Below, piece after piece: positions 26,067 through 35,600 of a stretch of 55,199 bases of DNA. The position numbers were made by a program, and so were the translations under genes. Location: positions 1 through 55,199 of the forward strand of contig JAUIKM010000039.1 in assembly GCA_030430495.1 (NCBI GenBank), read 5' to 3'. Within the stretch, counting starts at the first letter, position 1. Each line of letters opens with the position of its first letter. The notes beneath the pieces are model-generated. The model had not been told where the DNA came from. It did not search any database and worked only from the letters and a program-made list of their open reading frames with translations. The DNA is from a bacterium. GTDB taxonomy: Bacteria > Bacteroidota > Ignavibacteria > Kapaibacteriales > UBA7675.

Positions 26067-27329
26067 ATGGCACGAGTGTTGACGGTATTTGTTGTTTTAC
26101 TGATAAACAGCGGCATCCTCGCCGCCGGCGTGCGCGAAGACGTACAAGACGCACTGGCGAACAATGCTTCGACGGACGAGGCAGCCCTGCTCTCTCTGAT
26201 GCGGGCGACGCAGGACGCCGCCGCAGGCATCGAGTCGCTGCGCTTTGAATTCAGCTACGAACACAAATTCATGGGCCGCGAGGACACGAACCGCTACCAC
26301 GGCACTTGTGTGCTGCGCCGCGCGCCGCAGGACAGCGCCTTTGAATACCACTTCCACATGGACTATCGCCACAACGGCAATCGCGTGGAATTTGTGTATG
26401 ACGGCGGCGACACACTCTTTGCGATCTTCCACGACAAACAAAAAGCCTTCTACATGTCGCCCTTGCGCGGGAACATTGAGTACACGAACATGGAGGCAAA
26501 CAGCTTTGCGCTCAAAAGTGAACTGCTGCAAGGCATGACGCGGGAAAACAACGCGTATGACTTAACGGGTTTTGCCCTCACCGAAGACAGTCAAAGCGGC
26601 GACGTTAACATCCTGCTGCAGAACGCCGGTTCCTTCGGCGGCGCTGAATCGCACACTTACAGTCGCTTCATTTACGATGCCGCGCGTCGACTGAAGTTTT
26701 TCGAAGAGTTCTACGATCTGGGTTCGATATCGCAGTACACCTTACTGCAAATTCACAGCATGGAGCTGAATCCGGCGGGCGAAATCGACGCCGACATCAG
26801 CGACTATTCGATACCCGACGACTACGAGATCATCGACTTCATCGATTTTCACAAACGCGAGCGCCCGGTGATTGAGCCGCTGACGGTGGGATCGCAGGCG
26901 CCGCCGCTACAGGCGAGATTGCTGAGCGGCGAAGACTTTAAACTCGCGCCGGAGCCGGGGACTGTTTATCTGCTGGACTTCTGGTACATCAACTGCGCGC
27001 CCTGTCAGCTTGCGGTGCCGACACTCAAGGACTTGCAGCAGGAATTCGGCGGACTCGGGCTGCGGATAGTCGGGGTTAACAGAACGGACAACACAGAAGA
27101 CGGCCGCGAGCGCATGCGGCGCTATGTGGATAAACACGACATCACCTGGCCGCAGGTGCTGAGCGGCAGCGCGCTCGACTCCAGTTTCGGCGCGAGATCG
27201 TATCCGACTTTTTGTCTGATCGACGAAGAAGGCGCCGTGCGCTGGTTCTTCAACGGTTTTTCGGCGGAAGCCATGACGGAACTGCGCGCCGAAGTCAAGG
27301 CCCTGCTCAAGCCCGAAGATGAAGAGTGA
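26067..27329 (+). CDS. Exported TlpA/ResA-like thiol-disulfide oxidoreductase with N-terminal LolA-like region
   Basis: 420 residues. An N-terminal signal peptide (MARVLTVFVVLLINSGILAA) is followed by ~240 residues of beta-rich sequence, like the outer-membrane lipoprotein-sorting (DUF2092/LolA-like) folds found before thioredoxins in this phylum (FEFSYEHKFMGREDTNRYHG). Residues ~275-415 form a thioredoxin domain of the TlpA type: VGSQAPPLQARLLSGEDFKL, active site WYINCAPC near 306-313, and the cis-proline segment RSYPTFCLID. It is likely to reduce or exchange disulfides in the periplasm. It is monocistronic on the plus strand. Confidence 0.88.
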   Translation: MARVLTVFVVLLINSGILAAGVREDVQDALANNASTDEAALLSLMRATQDAAAGIESLRFEFSYEHKFMGREDTNRYHGTCVLRRAPQDSAFEYHFHMDYRHNGNRVEFVYDGGDTLFAIFHDKQKAFYMSPLRGNIEYTNMEANSFALKSELLQGMTRENNAYDLTGFALTEDSQSGDVNILLQNAGSFGGAESHTYSRFIYDAARRLKFFEEFYDLGSISQYTLLQIHSMELNPAGEIDADISDYSIPDDYEIIDFIDFHKRERPVIEPLTVGSQAPPLQARLLSGEDFKLAPEPGTVYLLDFWYINCAPCQLAVPTLKDLQQEFGGLGLRIVGVNRTDNTEDGRERMRRYVDKHDITWPQVLSGSALDSSFGARSYPTFCLIDEEGAVRWFFNGFSAEAMTELRAEVKALLKPEDEE

Positions 27330-27461
27330 CCGGCAACTTTAAACGCGGCTACAAACAAAAAAAACGACGCGAGCGGAAGAATGATCTCCCGGCACGCGCC
27401 GTTGCACAGTCAGGTTCAAACGTTCCCATCGGGGAATTTTACGTGTGCGTTTTAAGCGGCC

Positions 27462-28865
27462 TCAGGGCATCCAGACGATCTGACGCTGGAACTGTTCGTC
27501 GCCGGCGTGCAGGATGAGCAGGTAGGTTCCCGCCGGCAGTTGAGCGCCGTTGGCCAGGCGTCCGCTCCAGTTGAGCGTCTGTTGGCCGCTGAAGGCATCG
27601 GCGTTAAACAACTCGGCGACGAGGTTGCCGCGGACATCGCGAATTTCCAGTTTAACATTCACCACCTGAGACACATTGAAGGACAATGTGCTGAACGAGT
27701 TGGCCGGATTCGGATACGGCGCTTCAAGCGAGGCGTGGGCCGAAAGCATGCCCGACTCAACGCCCGTCGTCGTGCCGGTAAACGGATCGCTGAATTTTGG
27801 ATCGCTGACAAAGGCCTGATCCGTCAAAGTCAACATAAAGGCCACCAGACCGGCTTTTTGCTCGGCGCTGAAGTTAAAGCCGCCCGGAGGAAAACCGGGC
27901 ACCGCACCGCCGGGACCGCGGCCGGTAATGCCGCTGCTGTAGTGTTCAACAACTTCTTCCAGCGTTTCCATGCGGCCGTCGTGCATATAGGGGCCGGTCA
28001 GCTCGATATTGCGCAGCGAGGGCGATTTGAACGAGTTGATATCGCCGGGATCGCCGGTGACGTCGAACTTGCCGTGGTCGTCGCCGTAATCGCCCAGGCC
28101 GTTGGTACGCGAGCCGGGACTGTGGATCACGGGGCCGGAGTGGCAGCGCGCGCAGTTCTGCATGAAGACCGTTTTGCCGAGATTTTCAGAGTTGGAATAA
28201 TTCGGGAAAGGCGTCATCGGGTTGCGGGTCGTCGCCAGGCCTTCATCGTAGCGCGAGCGGTAGGAAATCATCGAACGCAGGAACTGCGCCAGCGCCTTTG
28301 AAATCCGATCGCTCGTGACTTCGGGCGATCCAAAAGCCGCTTCAAACAGGCCGGGATAATAAGACAGATCGGCGAGTTTCAGTTCGAGGGCTTCGAGCGT
28401 CATGCCCATTTCGGTGCCGTCCTGGATGGGCATCAGCACCTGTTCTTCGATAGTATTGGCGCGCTCATCCCAGAAAAAGCCGCTGTCGTCGTAAGCCAGG
28501 TTGGCCGTCGCCATCGAATTGCGCCCGGTAAGTCCGCCCTCAAACCCCACGCTGAACACGGTTCCGTCGACAAATGCCTTGTCCTGTGCGTGACAGGAGG
28601 CGCACGCCGTCGAGTTGTTGGCGGAGAGATTGACGTCGTAAAACAAAACGCGCCCGAGCGTCGCGCCCGCGTCGGTAACCGGATTGTCGGCCGGCGTATT
28701 GACCGGCGTGTTGTTGAAGTGCCCGGGCAGCACCTGATTGGCGTAGTTGTAGGGCGTTTCCGGCAATTCCGGACTCTGGCTAAAACTCTCTATAGGCACG
28801 GTGGATTGCAACACGAATGTAAACAAACCGGCCAGGAGTGCGACAGACATTTTTGGGTACGTCAT
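27462..28865 (-). CDS. Di-haem cytochrome c peroxidase/MauG-family protein with T9SS sorting domain
   Basis: 467 residues. A signal peptide starts MSVALLAGLFTFVLQ, and the start at 28865 has GAGGAC just upstream. Two haem c sites are visible: CASCH near residue 88 and CARCH near residue 239. The typical AFVDG after the first, and PSLRNIELTGPYMHDGRM before the distal histidine region, place it in the cytochrome c peroxidase/MauG family. The last ~80 residues are a T9SS sorting domain (PYPNPANSFSTLSFNV, VRGNLVAEL, AGTYLLILHAG). It would act outside the cell or on the outer membrane, reducing peroxide or oxidising a surface substrate. Confidence 0.92.
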   Translation of the reverse strand: MTYPKMSVALLAGLFTFVLQSTVPIESFSQSPELPETPYNYANQVLPGHFNNTPVNTPADNPVTDAGATLGRVLFYDVNLSANNSTACASCHAQDKAFVDGTVFSVGFEGGLTGRNSMATANLAYDDSGFFWDERANTIEEQVLMPIQDGTEMGMTLEALELKLADLSYYPGLFEAAFGSPEVTSDRISKALAQFLRSMISYRSRYDEGLATTRNPMTPFPNYSNSENLGKTVFMQNCARCHSGPVIHSPGSRTNGLGDYGDDHGKFDVTGDPGDINSFKSPSLRNIELTGPYMHDGRMETLEEVVEHYSSGITGRGPGGAVPGFPPGGFNFSAEQKAGLVAFMLTLTDQAFVSDPKFSDPFTGTTTGVESGMLSAHASLEAPYPNPANSFSTLSFNVSQVVNVKLEIRDVRGNLVAELFNADAFSGQQTLNWSGRLANGAQLPAGTYLLILHAGDEQFQRQIVWMP

Positions 28866-29127
28866 GTTGTCCTCTTTCCAATAAAGCCGAGATTAAAAGA
28901 TCGTCATGCGCTCAGAAATGCAGCGCCTTGAGCGATTGTTACGCTCCGCCGCATTTTTTTTTCGCAAAAAACGCGAACGCGGCGGACGACGCGGCCGCGG
29001 GCAAACGGTCCGGCGGCGGCAGACCTTGATACACGGGAAGGACGGCGCAAGGACGGAACGGGATGCGGCAACGGAACGATGCGCGGCGGGCCACAATGCG
29101 CCGCCACACGCGGCGGAAAACAGAAAG

Positions 29128-29153
29128 GGACGCCGACGAAGGTCGACGTCCCC
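29128..29153 (-). terminator. Possible terminator of the phosphoesterase gene
   Basis: GGGACG-CC-GAC / GTC-GA-CGTCCC is an imperfect stem with loop GAAG. On the minus strand it is followed by TTTCTGTTTTCC. Confidence 0.45.
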
Positions 29154-29232
29154 TGGTGGACTTTTGACAGGATGACAAGAGTGAAACCCGGAGGCCTCGC
29201 GACGAACATGCGGCGCAACGGTTTGTCACTCA

Positions 29233-29294
29233 CCGACAAACAGGAACTTCAAAAGAGCCTGAGACCGAAGCAAAGCGCAGGGCTCAAAGCGATC
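29233..29294 (+). repeat. Interspersed intergenic repeat, family A
   Basis: CCGACAAACAGGAACTTCAA, then AAGAGCCTGAG, GAAGCAAAGCGCAG and GGCTCAAAGCGATC. A close match to the copies at 22383 and 32010. Confidence 0.7.
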
Positions 29295-29331
29295 ATGCCC
29301 GCGCCGGTGTTAAACAACAGCCGAATGCACC

Positions 29332-30771
29332 TCAGTTGCAAACGGAATACTCGGCAGGCGTGGCGCTGACGACGCAGCAGCCATAAACCTTCAGTTGCGC
29401 CAGAATACCGGGAGTTACTTTGGCCGAACCGACGCCATAAAATTTGCCGTACTTCTGGCGATCGGCATTGTTTTGCATAATGGCGGTAACGGCAGAAGCA
29501 TCCAATCCCTGCTGATTGTACTCATCGTTAAACTCGTACTCGTCCTCCCAATCGTCGGCGTCGACGTAGGCGGCATTCGGAAAATAACAGGTTGGAATGG
29601 TTTTGCGCTGCGCGCCGGAGCGGCCGATGTTTAAGTAGTAGGTATCGTAGTCGTGAATGGTTCCGCTTTTGCGGCCGAATTCATAGACCTGGAAAGCCGG
29701 GTTGTTGTCAAAAATGGGACTGACGGCAGGCGCGATTTTTGTCAGGAGCTCACCGCCCTCGTAGTTAATCACGCGGTAGTCGTCCATGTGCGTATGCCCG
29801 GCAAAGGAGAACTGGACAACGTCGGGAAATTCTTCCAGCAAGCGAATAAAATAGTCCATGGCGTCCTGCTCCCAGAATCCGACGGCCGCGCCGGACTGAC
29901 TGGTCGAATACGCGTTAAGTCCGGGCGGGATGTGCATGAGCAGCCAGACTTTCTGTTTTTCGCGTTGCGCCGCGGCAAGTTCATTGCGCAGCCACCGCAA
30001 CTCACAGATCGAATTGGGGCGTTTATCACAAAGCTGCATGCCGCGGAAAGGCTCGCCGTCGGCGCATGTACTTGCCGGGTAACCGGGGTGCATAAAAACT
30101 GTGTTAAGTACAATCATGGTGTGGTGCGGCATGCCGGGGATCGAACGTTTGTAATAACCGCCGATGGCAAGGTCGTCGCGCACAACATCAACTTCGTGTT
30201 TGGGCAGATGCATGTAAGGCGTCCAGGTTTCGGCGAATTGTTTAAGAAACAGTCCGCCTGCCTGGATCATGTAGTCGCCGCAGAGCGCATCGTCATTGCC
30301 CAGGGTCGGGATGACGGGTACGCCTTTAAAGTACTTGTCAAATTGCAGCCCCATAAACGCAATGACTTTCTGCGTAAACGCCGCATAGCCGTCGTTGCTG
30401 CCGAAACAGGCGATATACTGCGAATACCACTCATGCGCCAGGAAGTCGCCGGGATAAATGATAAACATCGGATCTTCAACTTCCGAGCCGGCGTTTTCCA
30501 GGGCGGACTGCATTAACCAGAAGTTGGAATCGTAGCCATAGGAGCTGACCAATCCGTCTTTAAACTGGTTTTTATACATCGCCTCCCATTCGGTCACGTC
30601 GGCATTGGCCAGCGCGCGCGTAAAGGTGGAATCGCCAAAGGGGTTAAAGTGAATATCCGAAATCAGCAAAAATTCGGCGGTTTCGTCCTGCGCCTGTACG
30701 ACGCCCAGACCAAGCGCAAAAAACAGGCAAAGTGTTAAACACCGAATGTTCCATCGATTCCAGGCCGGCAT
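29332..30771 (-). CDS. Exported metallophosphoesterase, acid sphingomyelinase-like
   Basis: 479 residues with a signal peptide (LTLCLFFALGLGVVQA-QDE). The calcineurin-type two-metal motifs are intact: SDIHFNPF, YPGDFLAHEW, TLGNDDALCG, LMHIPPGLN and AGHTHMDDYR. The order and the GNDD variant fit the acid sphingomyelinase-like phosphodiesterases, which act on phosphodiesters or nucleotides outside the cell. Several cysteines (CADGEPFRGMQLCDKR, YGCC) suggest disulfides. No T9SS domain is seen, so it is probably periplasmic. The natural substrate is unknown. Confidence 0.88.
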   Translation of the reverse strand: MPAWNRWNIRCLTLCLFFALGLGVVQAQDETAEFLLISDIHFNPFGDSTFTRALANADVTEWEAMYKNQFKDGLVSSYGYDSNFWLMQSALENAGSEVEDPMFIIYPGDFLAHEWYSQYIACFGSNDGYAAFTQKVIAFMGLQFDKYFKGVPVIPTLGNDDALCGDYMIQAGGLFLKQFAETWTPYMHLPKHEVDVVRDDLAIGGYYKRSIPGMPHHTMIVLNTVFMHPGYPASTCADGEPFRGMQLCDKRPNSICELRWLRNELAAAQREKQKVWLLMHIPPGLNAYSTSQSGAAVGFWEQDAMDYFIRLLEEFPDVVQFSFAGHTHMDDYRVINYEGGELLTKIAPAVSPIFDNNPAFQVYEFGRKSGTIHDYDTYYLNIGRSGAQRKTIPTCYFPNAAYVDADDWEDEYEFNDEYNQQGLDASAVTAIMQNNADRQKYGKFYGVGSAKVTPGILAQLKVYGCCVVSATPAEYSVCN

Positions 30772-31002
30772 GGAGTACCCCGTTCAAATTGTATCGGATT
30801 CAGATTGTTAAGCCGGATGCAGCGCCGGCAACACATGGCAGAGCCGCATCCGCATTTGCACAAACCACAAAAATACACATTTCGCGCGAATGCCCCGAAT
30901 TGCACCGGACGCGGTGCGGGCTTTAAACCAACAAGGCCTGCGCCCGACTGTGATTGCGGACGCAGGCGCTGCGTACAACAGCAGATAAAAACGAGGCGGA
31001 CG

Positions 31003-31379
31003 TCAGGACACGGCGTGCAATCCGATGCGGTTGCCCTCTATGTCGCGAATCTGGGCGATCACGCCGTATTCGCCAATGCCCTTTTTCGGCACAATGATTT
31101 CACCGCCGTTGGCCACCGCGCGTTCGCAGCTTGCATCGATGTCCGAGACGTGAAAATAGAGTAGGCTTCCGACCATGGCGGGCTCGTATCCCCCGGTTTT
31201 AATCAATGCGCCGGTACATCCGGGACCGTTTTCAACTGAGGAAAAATGACCATCCGGGCGGGCCCCATCCGGTGGTTCTGCATTTCAATTTCGAACGTGG
31301 CCTGACAAAAGTTTTTGGTGCGTTCGATGTCAACAACAGCAATTTCAAACCAGTTAACAGAATTTGATCCGGCAGACAC
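31003..31379 (-). pseudogene. VOC-superfamily gene broken by a frameshift
   Basis: From GTG 31379 the frame reads NWFEIAVVDIERTKNF, then EMQNHRMGPARMVIFP, a VOC N-terminal half. The matching C-terminal half (ENGPGCTGALIKTGGYEPAM, then LYFHVSDIDASCERA and VPKKGIGEYGVIAQIRDIEGN) continues in another frame and ends at 31003. One missing base near 31236-31246, where a run of five T (minus strand) lies, restores a normal ~125-residue protein. It may be a real pseudogene, a slippery-run variant, or a sequencing error. Confidence 0.75.
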
Positions 31380-31759
31380 AGGGCAGGTTCCTGGTTGGCG
31401 CCAAAGTGTTTAATGCGTCGCATTTGCGGCAGTGTTCACTTCGGCGATGGTATAAACAAGCAGTTATATAAAAGCGGCATACAGGTGAATGTTCAAGGTA
31501 CAACGGGACAATTCACATTTGCACGTGGCCCACCTATGAGGCGTCGCAGGCCGCCCTGCAGGCGGATCGCGAGCCGAACGAACAGCGCAGAAGGCGGCAT
31601 TCACCACCACCACACTGAGTGCGAGGCGGGATAGCGATCAACGGAGATCGCCCGCCGTTGCTTAACGTCTGATTAACTGCGGCTCATTTAAACTGGCAAC
31701 TGATTATCGCCACAAAACCGACCACACGCATGTTTAACTTTCACTTCGGGACTGGACCT

Positions 31760-31829
31760 GAGGCGCTTCGCCACCTCCCTGTGAGTTCGGCGGCTTGCTT
31801 TTCATTCTTGTTTACCACCGGGTGATCGG
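31760..31829 (+). repeat. Interspersed intergenic repeat, family B
   Basis: AGGCGCTTCGCC, a variable stretch, then CGGCGGCTTGCTTTTCATTC and TTGTTTACCACCGGGTG. It matches the copies at 3235 and 6241. Confidence 0.6.
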
Positions 31830-31847
31830 CTACGTGTTGACAAATTG

Positions 31848-32008
31848 CCGGACGCGGAGATTTGTACGCGGGGACTTGTTGTCAGCTCGAAGACTCGACG
31901 TTTTAAACGCGGGGACGTCGGGTTTGAGGTTCGGGGACTTGAAGCGGACGCGGAGCTGTTGATGCGATGACTTGAGACAGACGCGATGACTTGATGCCGG
32001 AAACGCGA
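31848..32008 (+). repeat. Degenerate short tandem repeats
   Basis: Units such as ACGCGGGGACTTG, ACGCGGGGACGT, TTCGGGGACTTGA and GCGATGACTTGA (twice) recur at irregular 15-30 bp steps, leading straight into a family A repeat. Confidence 0.65.
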
Positions 32009-32009
32009 T

Positions 32010-32067
32010 GACGAACAGAAGAGTCATAAGAGCCTGAGATGGAGCGAAGCGACAGCTCAAAGCGATC
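32010..32067 (+). repeat. Interspersed intergenic repeat, family A
   Basis: GACGAACAGAAGAGTCATAA, GAGCCTGAG, GAGCGAAGCG, then CAGCTCAAAGCGATC. Third copy of the family. Confidence 0.7.
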
Positions 32068-32559
32068 GGGCAAAAAGTGCCGAGGGCGATGCCGTTGCGC
32101 ACGGATACAAGCGCGAAATGGCCGTTTACTGCAAATCAGGATGTGATCGGGCCGGCGGAAAATTCGAAGGGATTTGAGGGCAGCCTGGAAGTAAAAACGT
32201 CGATACTGCGCTGGAATCGGCGATTTTGGCGTAAAAGTGCGGAGTTCAGCCCCTGCAAGGCGCAACACCCCCGCCGCCTGTCCATTTTTTCGCCCATTTT
32301 CAACACCCCGAGGCACGACCCATCAGCCTCGAATTTCGTGGATTTTTTTCGGAAAGGCACTTCCCTGCTTGCGGGATTTCCCCGGCGCGGCGCGGCCGAA
32401 CCTCCGGATGGTTCGACTCCCGCAACATGCGCAGGCGACAACCGCCCCGCAAGCAGAAAAACGCGAACGGCACACTTTCAGCCCTGAACGCTGCGTAAAA
32501 CGTGGGTGAACGCATTCCGCAGGCATGCTCCGGGACGTGTGCGCGGGACAGGGAAAGCG

Positions 32560-32593
32560 AAAAAAGGCCCGACCATCGCCGAAAGGCCGGGCC
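32560..32593 (-). terminator. Terminator of the large protease gene
   Basis: GGCCCG-A-CC / GG-C-CGGGCC stem; on the minus strand it is followed by TTTTTTCGC. It lies ~30 bp past the stop at 32622. Confidence 0.8.
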
Positions 32594-32621
32594 GTGTGAC
32601 GATCCCCTAAGCAATAAAATT

Positions 32622-35600
32622 CTAACGCAGAACCAGTTTCTCGCTGACAATGCGCCCGTCCGGCGTCAAAGCCTTCACCAGGTAAACGCCGGGCGTGTAT
32701 GTGCCGATGTCGAGCGGCAGAGCGATGTTCGGGCTGTTTAACAGCGGCGAACGATACAGCTCGCGCCCCATCAGGTCCGACAGAATAAGCTGCACGGCCC
32801 GTCCGTCAGGGTTGTTTAACTCGATCATCACTTCACCGTCGGTCGGGTTGGGCGTGAGCATCAGACGTCCGTCAAAGGTCTGGTCGATGTCGGCATGCGG
32901 CTGGTCCAGATCTGCGTCCGCCTGTCCCGGGCGCAGAAAAGTCTGCGCAAGACAGGTGTAGACGTTTTTGTCCGCCGTGCTGCCGTCGCCCAGCTGACCG
33001 TAAATGTTGTAGCCCGAACAGCAATCCGTGCCGCCGCCGCGATGAATAATACCGTGGAAAGTGCCGGCGCCAATATCGACGGCGTCGTTAACTCCCGTAG
33101 CCGTCACCGGAGTTAACTGCTGCGTGGTATTCATGCCGTCGCCCAACTGGCCAACCGAATTAAATCCCCAGCCGTGGACTTCGCCGTTGTCGCTCAGAGC
33201 GGTGCTGTGGTAACCGCCGGCCGTAATTTTGACCACGGGCGCCAGACCGGGCACCACGCCGGGCGTGTTGCGGTCCACAAGCGTGCCGTCGCCCAGCTGC
33301 CCCAGACCGTTGTATCCCCAGGTTAACACCTGGCCGGTACTTAACAGCGCCATGCTGTGATACTGGCCGGCCTCGACGGAAATCGCTTTTTCAACTTCGC
33401 CGATGGAACCTACGCGCACCGGCGTTGTGATGCTGGCGGTCGTTGTGCCGTTGCCGATCTGGCCGTAGAAATTGTATCCCCAGGCCCAGACCGTACCGTC
33501 GTTTTTCAGCGCCAGCGTGTGATACAGACCGACGGCTACGTCGACGACGTCGGTTATACCGGACACAAGAATGGGCACATCACTGTCTGTTGTCGTGCCG
33601 TTGCCGAGCTGACCGTAGAAGTTGTAACCCCAGGTGTGCACGCGGCCGTCGCTGGTGACCGCCGCACTGTGGCCGACGCCGGCGGAGACGTCGACGACAT
33701 TGCTCAGCGCCGTCACCTGTACCGGTGAATTCTGCTGCAGCGTGTTGCCGATGCCCAGCTGGCCCTGGGAATTGTTGCCCCAGGTCCAGAGCTCGCCGTT
33801 TGTTTTAATCGCAAAGTTGTATTCATAGCCGGCGTCGATCGACTGCACGGAGCTTAAACCGGGCACAAGCGTCGGCGTCAACTTGTCGACGGTCGTGCCG
33901 TCGCCCAACTGACCGAACTTGTTGCGGCCCCAGGTGTAGACCGTACCGGCGGAAACGCGCAGGCCCATTGAATGCAGATAGCCGCCGTCGACGAAAAGAT
34001 TGTCCGTCATCGACGCAAAGGCCTCCTGACAACTGTACTGCGTGGTGTTAAGCGTTGTGCCGTTGCCGATCTGCCCCGAGTAGTTGTAACCGGAGGCGCA
34101 GACCGAGCCGTCCTGTTTAACAAGCAGCGAATGCCAGCCGTGGCCGCCCAGGTCGGCAACGCCGCTGATGTTAATCGCCGCGACGGGTGTGTTGCGGTCG
34201 CTTGTTGTGCCGTCGCCAAGCTGACCGCTGTCGTTGCGCCCAAAGGCTTCCACCGTCGCGTTGTCCAGCAGCACGGTGCTGTGGAAACGCCCGGCGGAAA
34301 TCGTTTGAATGTCGCTGAGCCCGGCAACGGCGACCGGCGCGGTGCGATCGGTGTTGCTGCCGTCGCCAAGCTGGCCGTAGAGGTTCCAGCCCCAGGTGCG
34401 AACCGTGCCGTCGGCCAGCAAAGCCATGCTGTGTTTATCGCCGCAGGCGATGCGACGCACGCTGGACAGATTCGGAATCTGCACGGGCACGTTGCTGCCG
34501 GAGAGCAGCGGAATGCCCAGCTGGCCGTTGGAATTTGCGCCCCAGGCCCAGACCGTGCCGTCGGCTTTCAAGGCCAGGGTATGCGACTCGCCGGCGGCGA
34601 GCATGACGACGTCGCTGATGTTAACCTGAACGGGCATGTCGCGCTGCGTCGTGGTTCCGTCGCCCAGCTGGCCGTCGCCGTTGCGGCCCCAGGCCCAGAC
34701 CGTACCGTCGCTTTCGAGCGCAAAAGCGTGGAAACGCCCGGCGGCGATCGTTGTGATGTCGGACAGCGCGCTTATTTCCTCAAGCTCATTGCGGTCCCAG
34801 ACGGTGCCGGTGCCGAGCTGGCCGTAGTAGCCATAACCACAGGACCAGACGGTGCCGTCGTTCAACAGAACATATGATGTGTACGCGCCGCCCGCAAGCT
34901 CCACCGCGCCGCTGACGTTTAACATGCGAACGGGCCGCGAACGCGCGCCGTAGGCCGCATTGCCAAGCTGACCGTAAAAATTGTGTCCCCAGGCCCAGAC
35001 CGACCCGTCGGACGGCAGAATTGCCATGCTGTGATAATTGCCCGCCTCGACGATCGGGTTGTCGTTGCTGATGTCAAAATAGCGCGAGAGCGAGTCGTTC
35101 CAGGGATTGGTATCCTGATCGTCCAGCACGGTTGTGAAGATTGAAAACTCGTTGTAGTTCGCGCCGCTCGCAATCGGGAAACCCGTCGCTTTGGGGAATA
35201 CCACTGTTTTACTTTCACCCGGCGCGAGGTCCGACAATGTTAAGGTGCGCTCGTAGACGTCGTGGTTGAGCACGCGGTGACGAATTCGCACACGCAGCGG
35301 CACGTCGCTTAACATCTGCGTGCCGTTGTTGCGCACGCTCACCGTCGGACGGAAAGGCGAATGCAGCGCCGTGTTCGGCGCGGGGATCGTGTATTCGACG
35401 GGCTGCGCGTCGTACTTGCCGTTGATGCTGAAAGTACTCGCGCTCTGATCGACCACGGCGGAGTTCTCCCAGTTCATTACGCGCACGCGCGCCTCATCGG
35501 TCGTATACGTCGGTACAACCCAGGCGTATGTGCCCGTTCCGGCGTCGGTTTTGGATATGACGTCGTACCAGGTTTCACCGTCATCCGGCGTCCACTCGAT

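Larger units (their letters stand above)
28866..29331. other. Intergenic region
   Basis: About 465 bp between two minus-strand genes. It holds a hairpin (29128-29153) and a family A repeat (29233-29294). No gene is supported. Confidence 0.6.
31380..32621. other. Long gene-poor, repeat-rich intergenic region
   Basis: About 1240 bp. It holds a family B repeat (31760-31829), a degenerate tandem array (31848-32008), a family A repeat (32010-32067), and the protease gene terminator (32560-32593). Open frames here have no ribosome site or recognised product. I see nothing definite in 32070-32555. Confidence 0.6.

Noticed and set aside
31848-32067. CRISPR-like array
   Set aside because: Units are degenerate and irregularly spaced, with no constant repeat or cas genes nearby.
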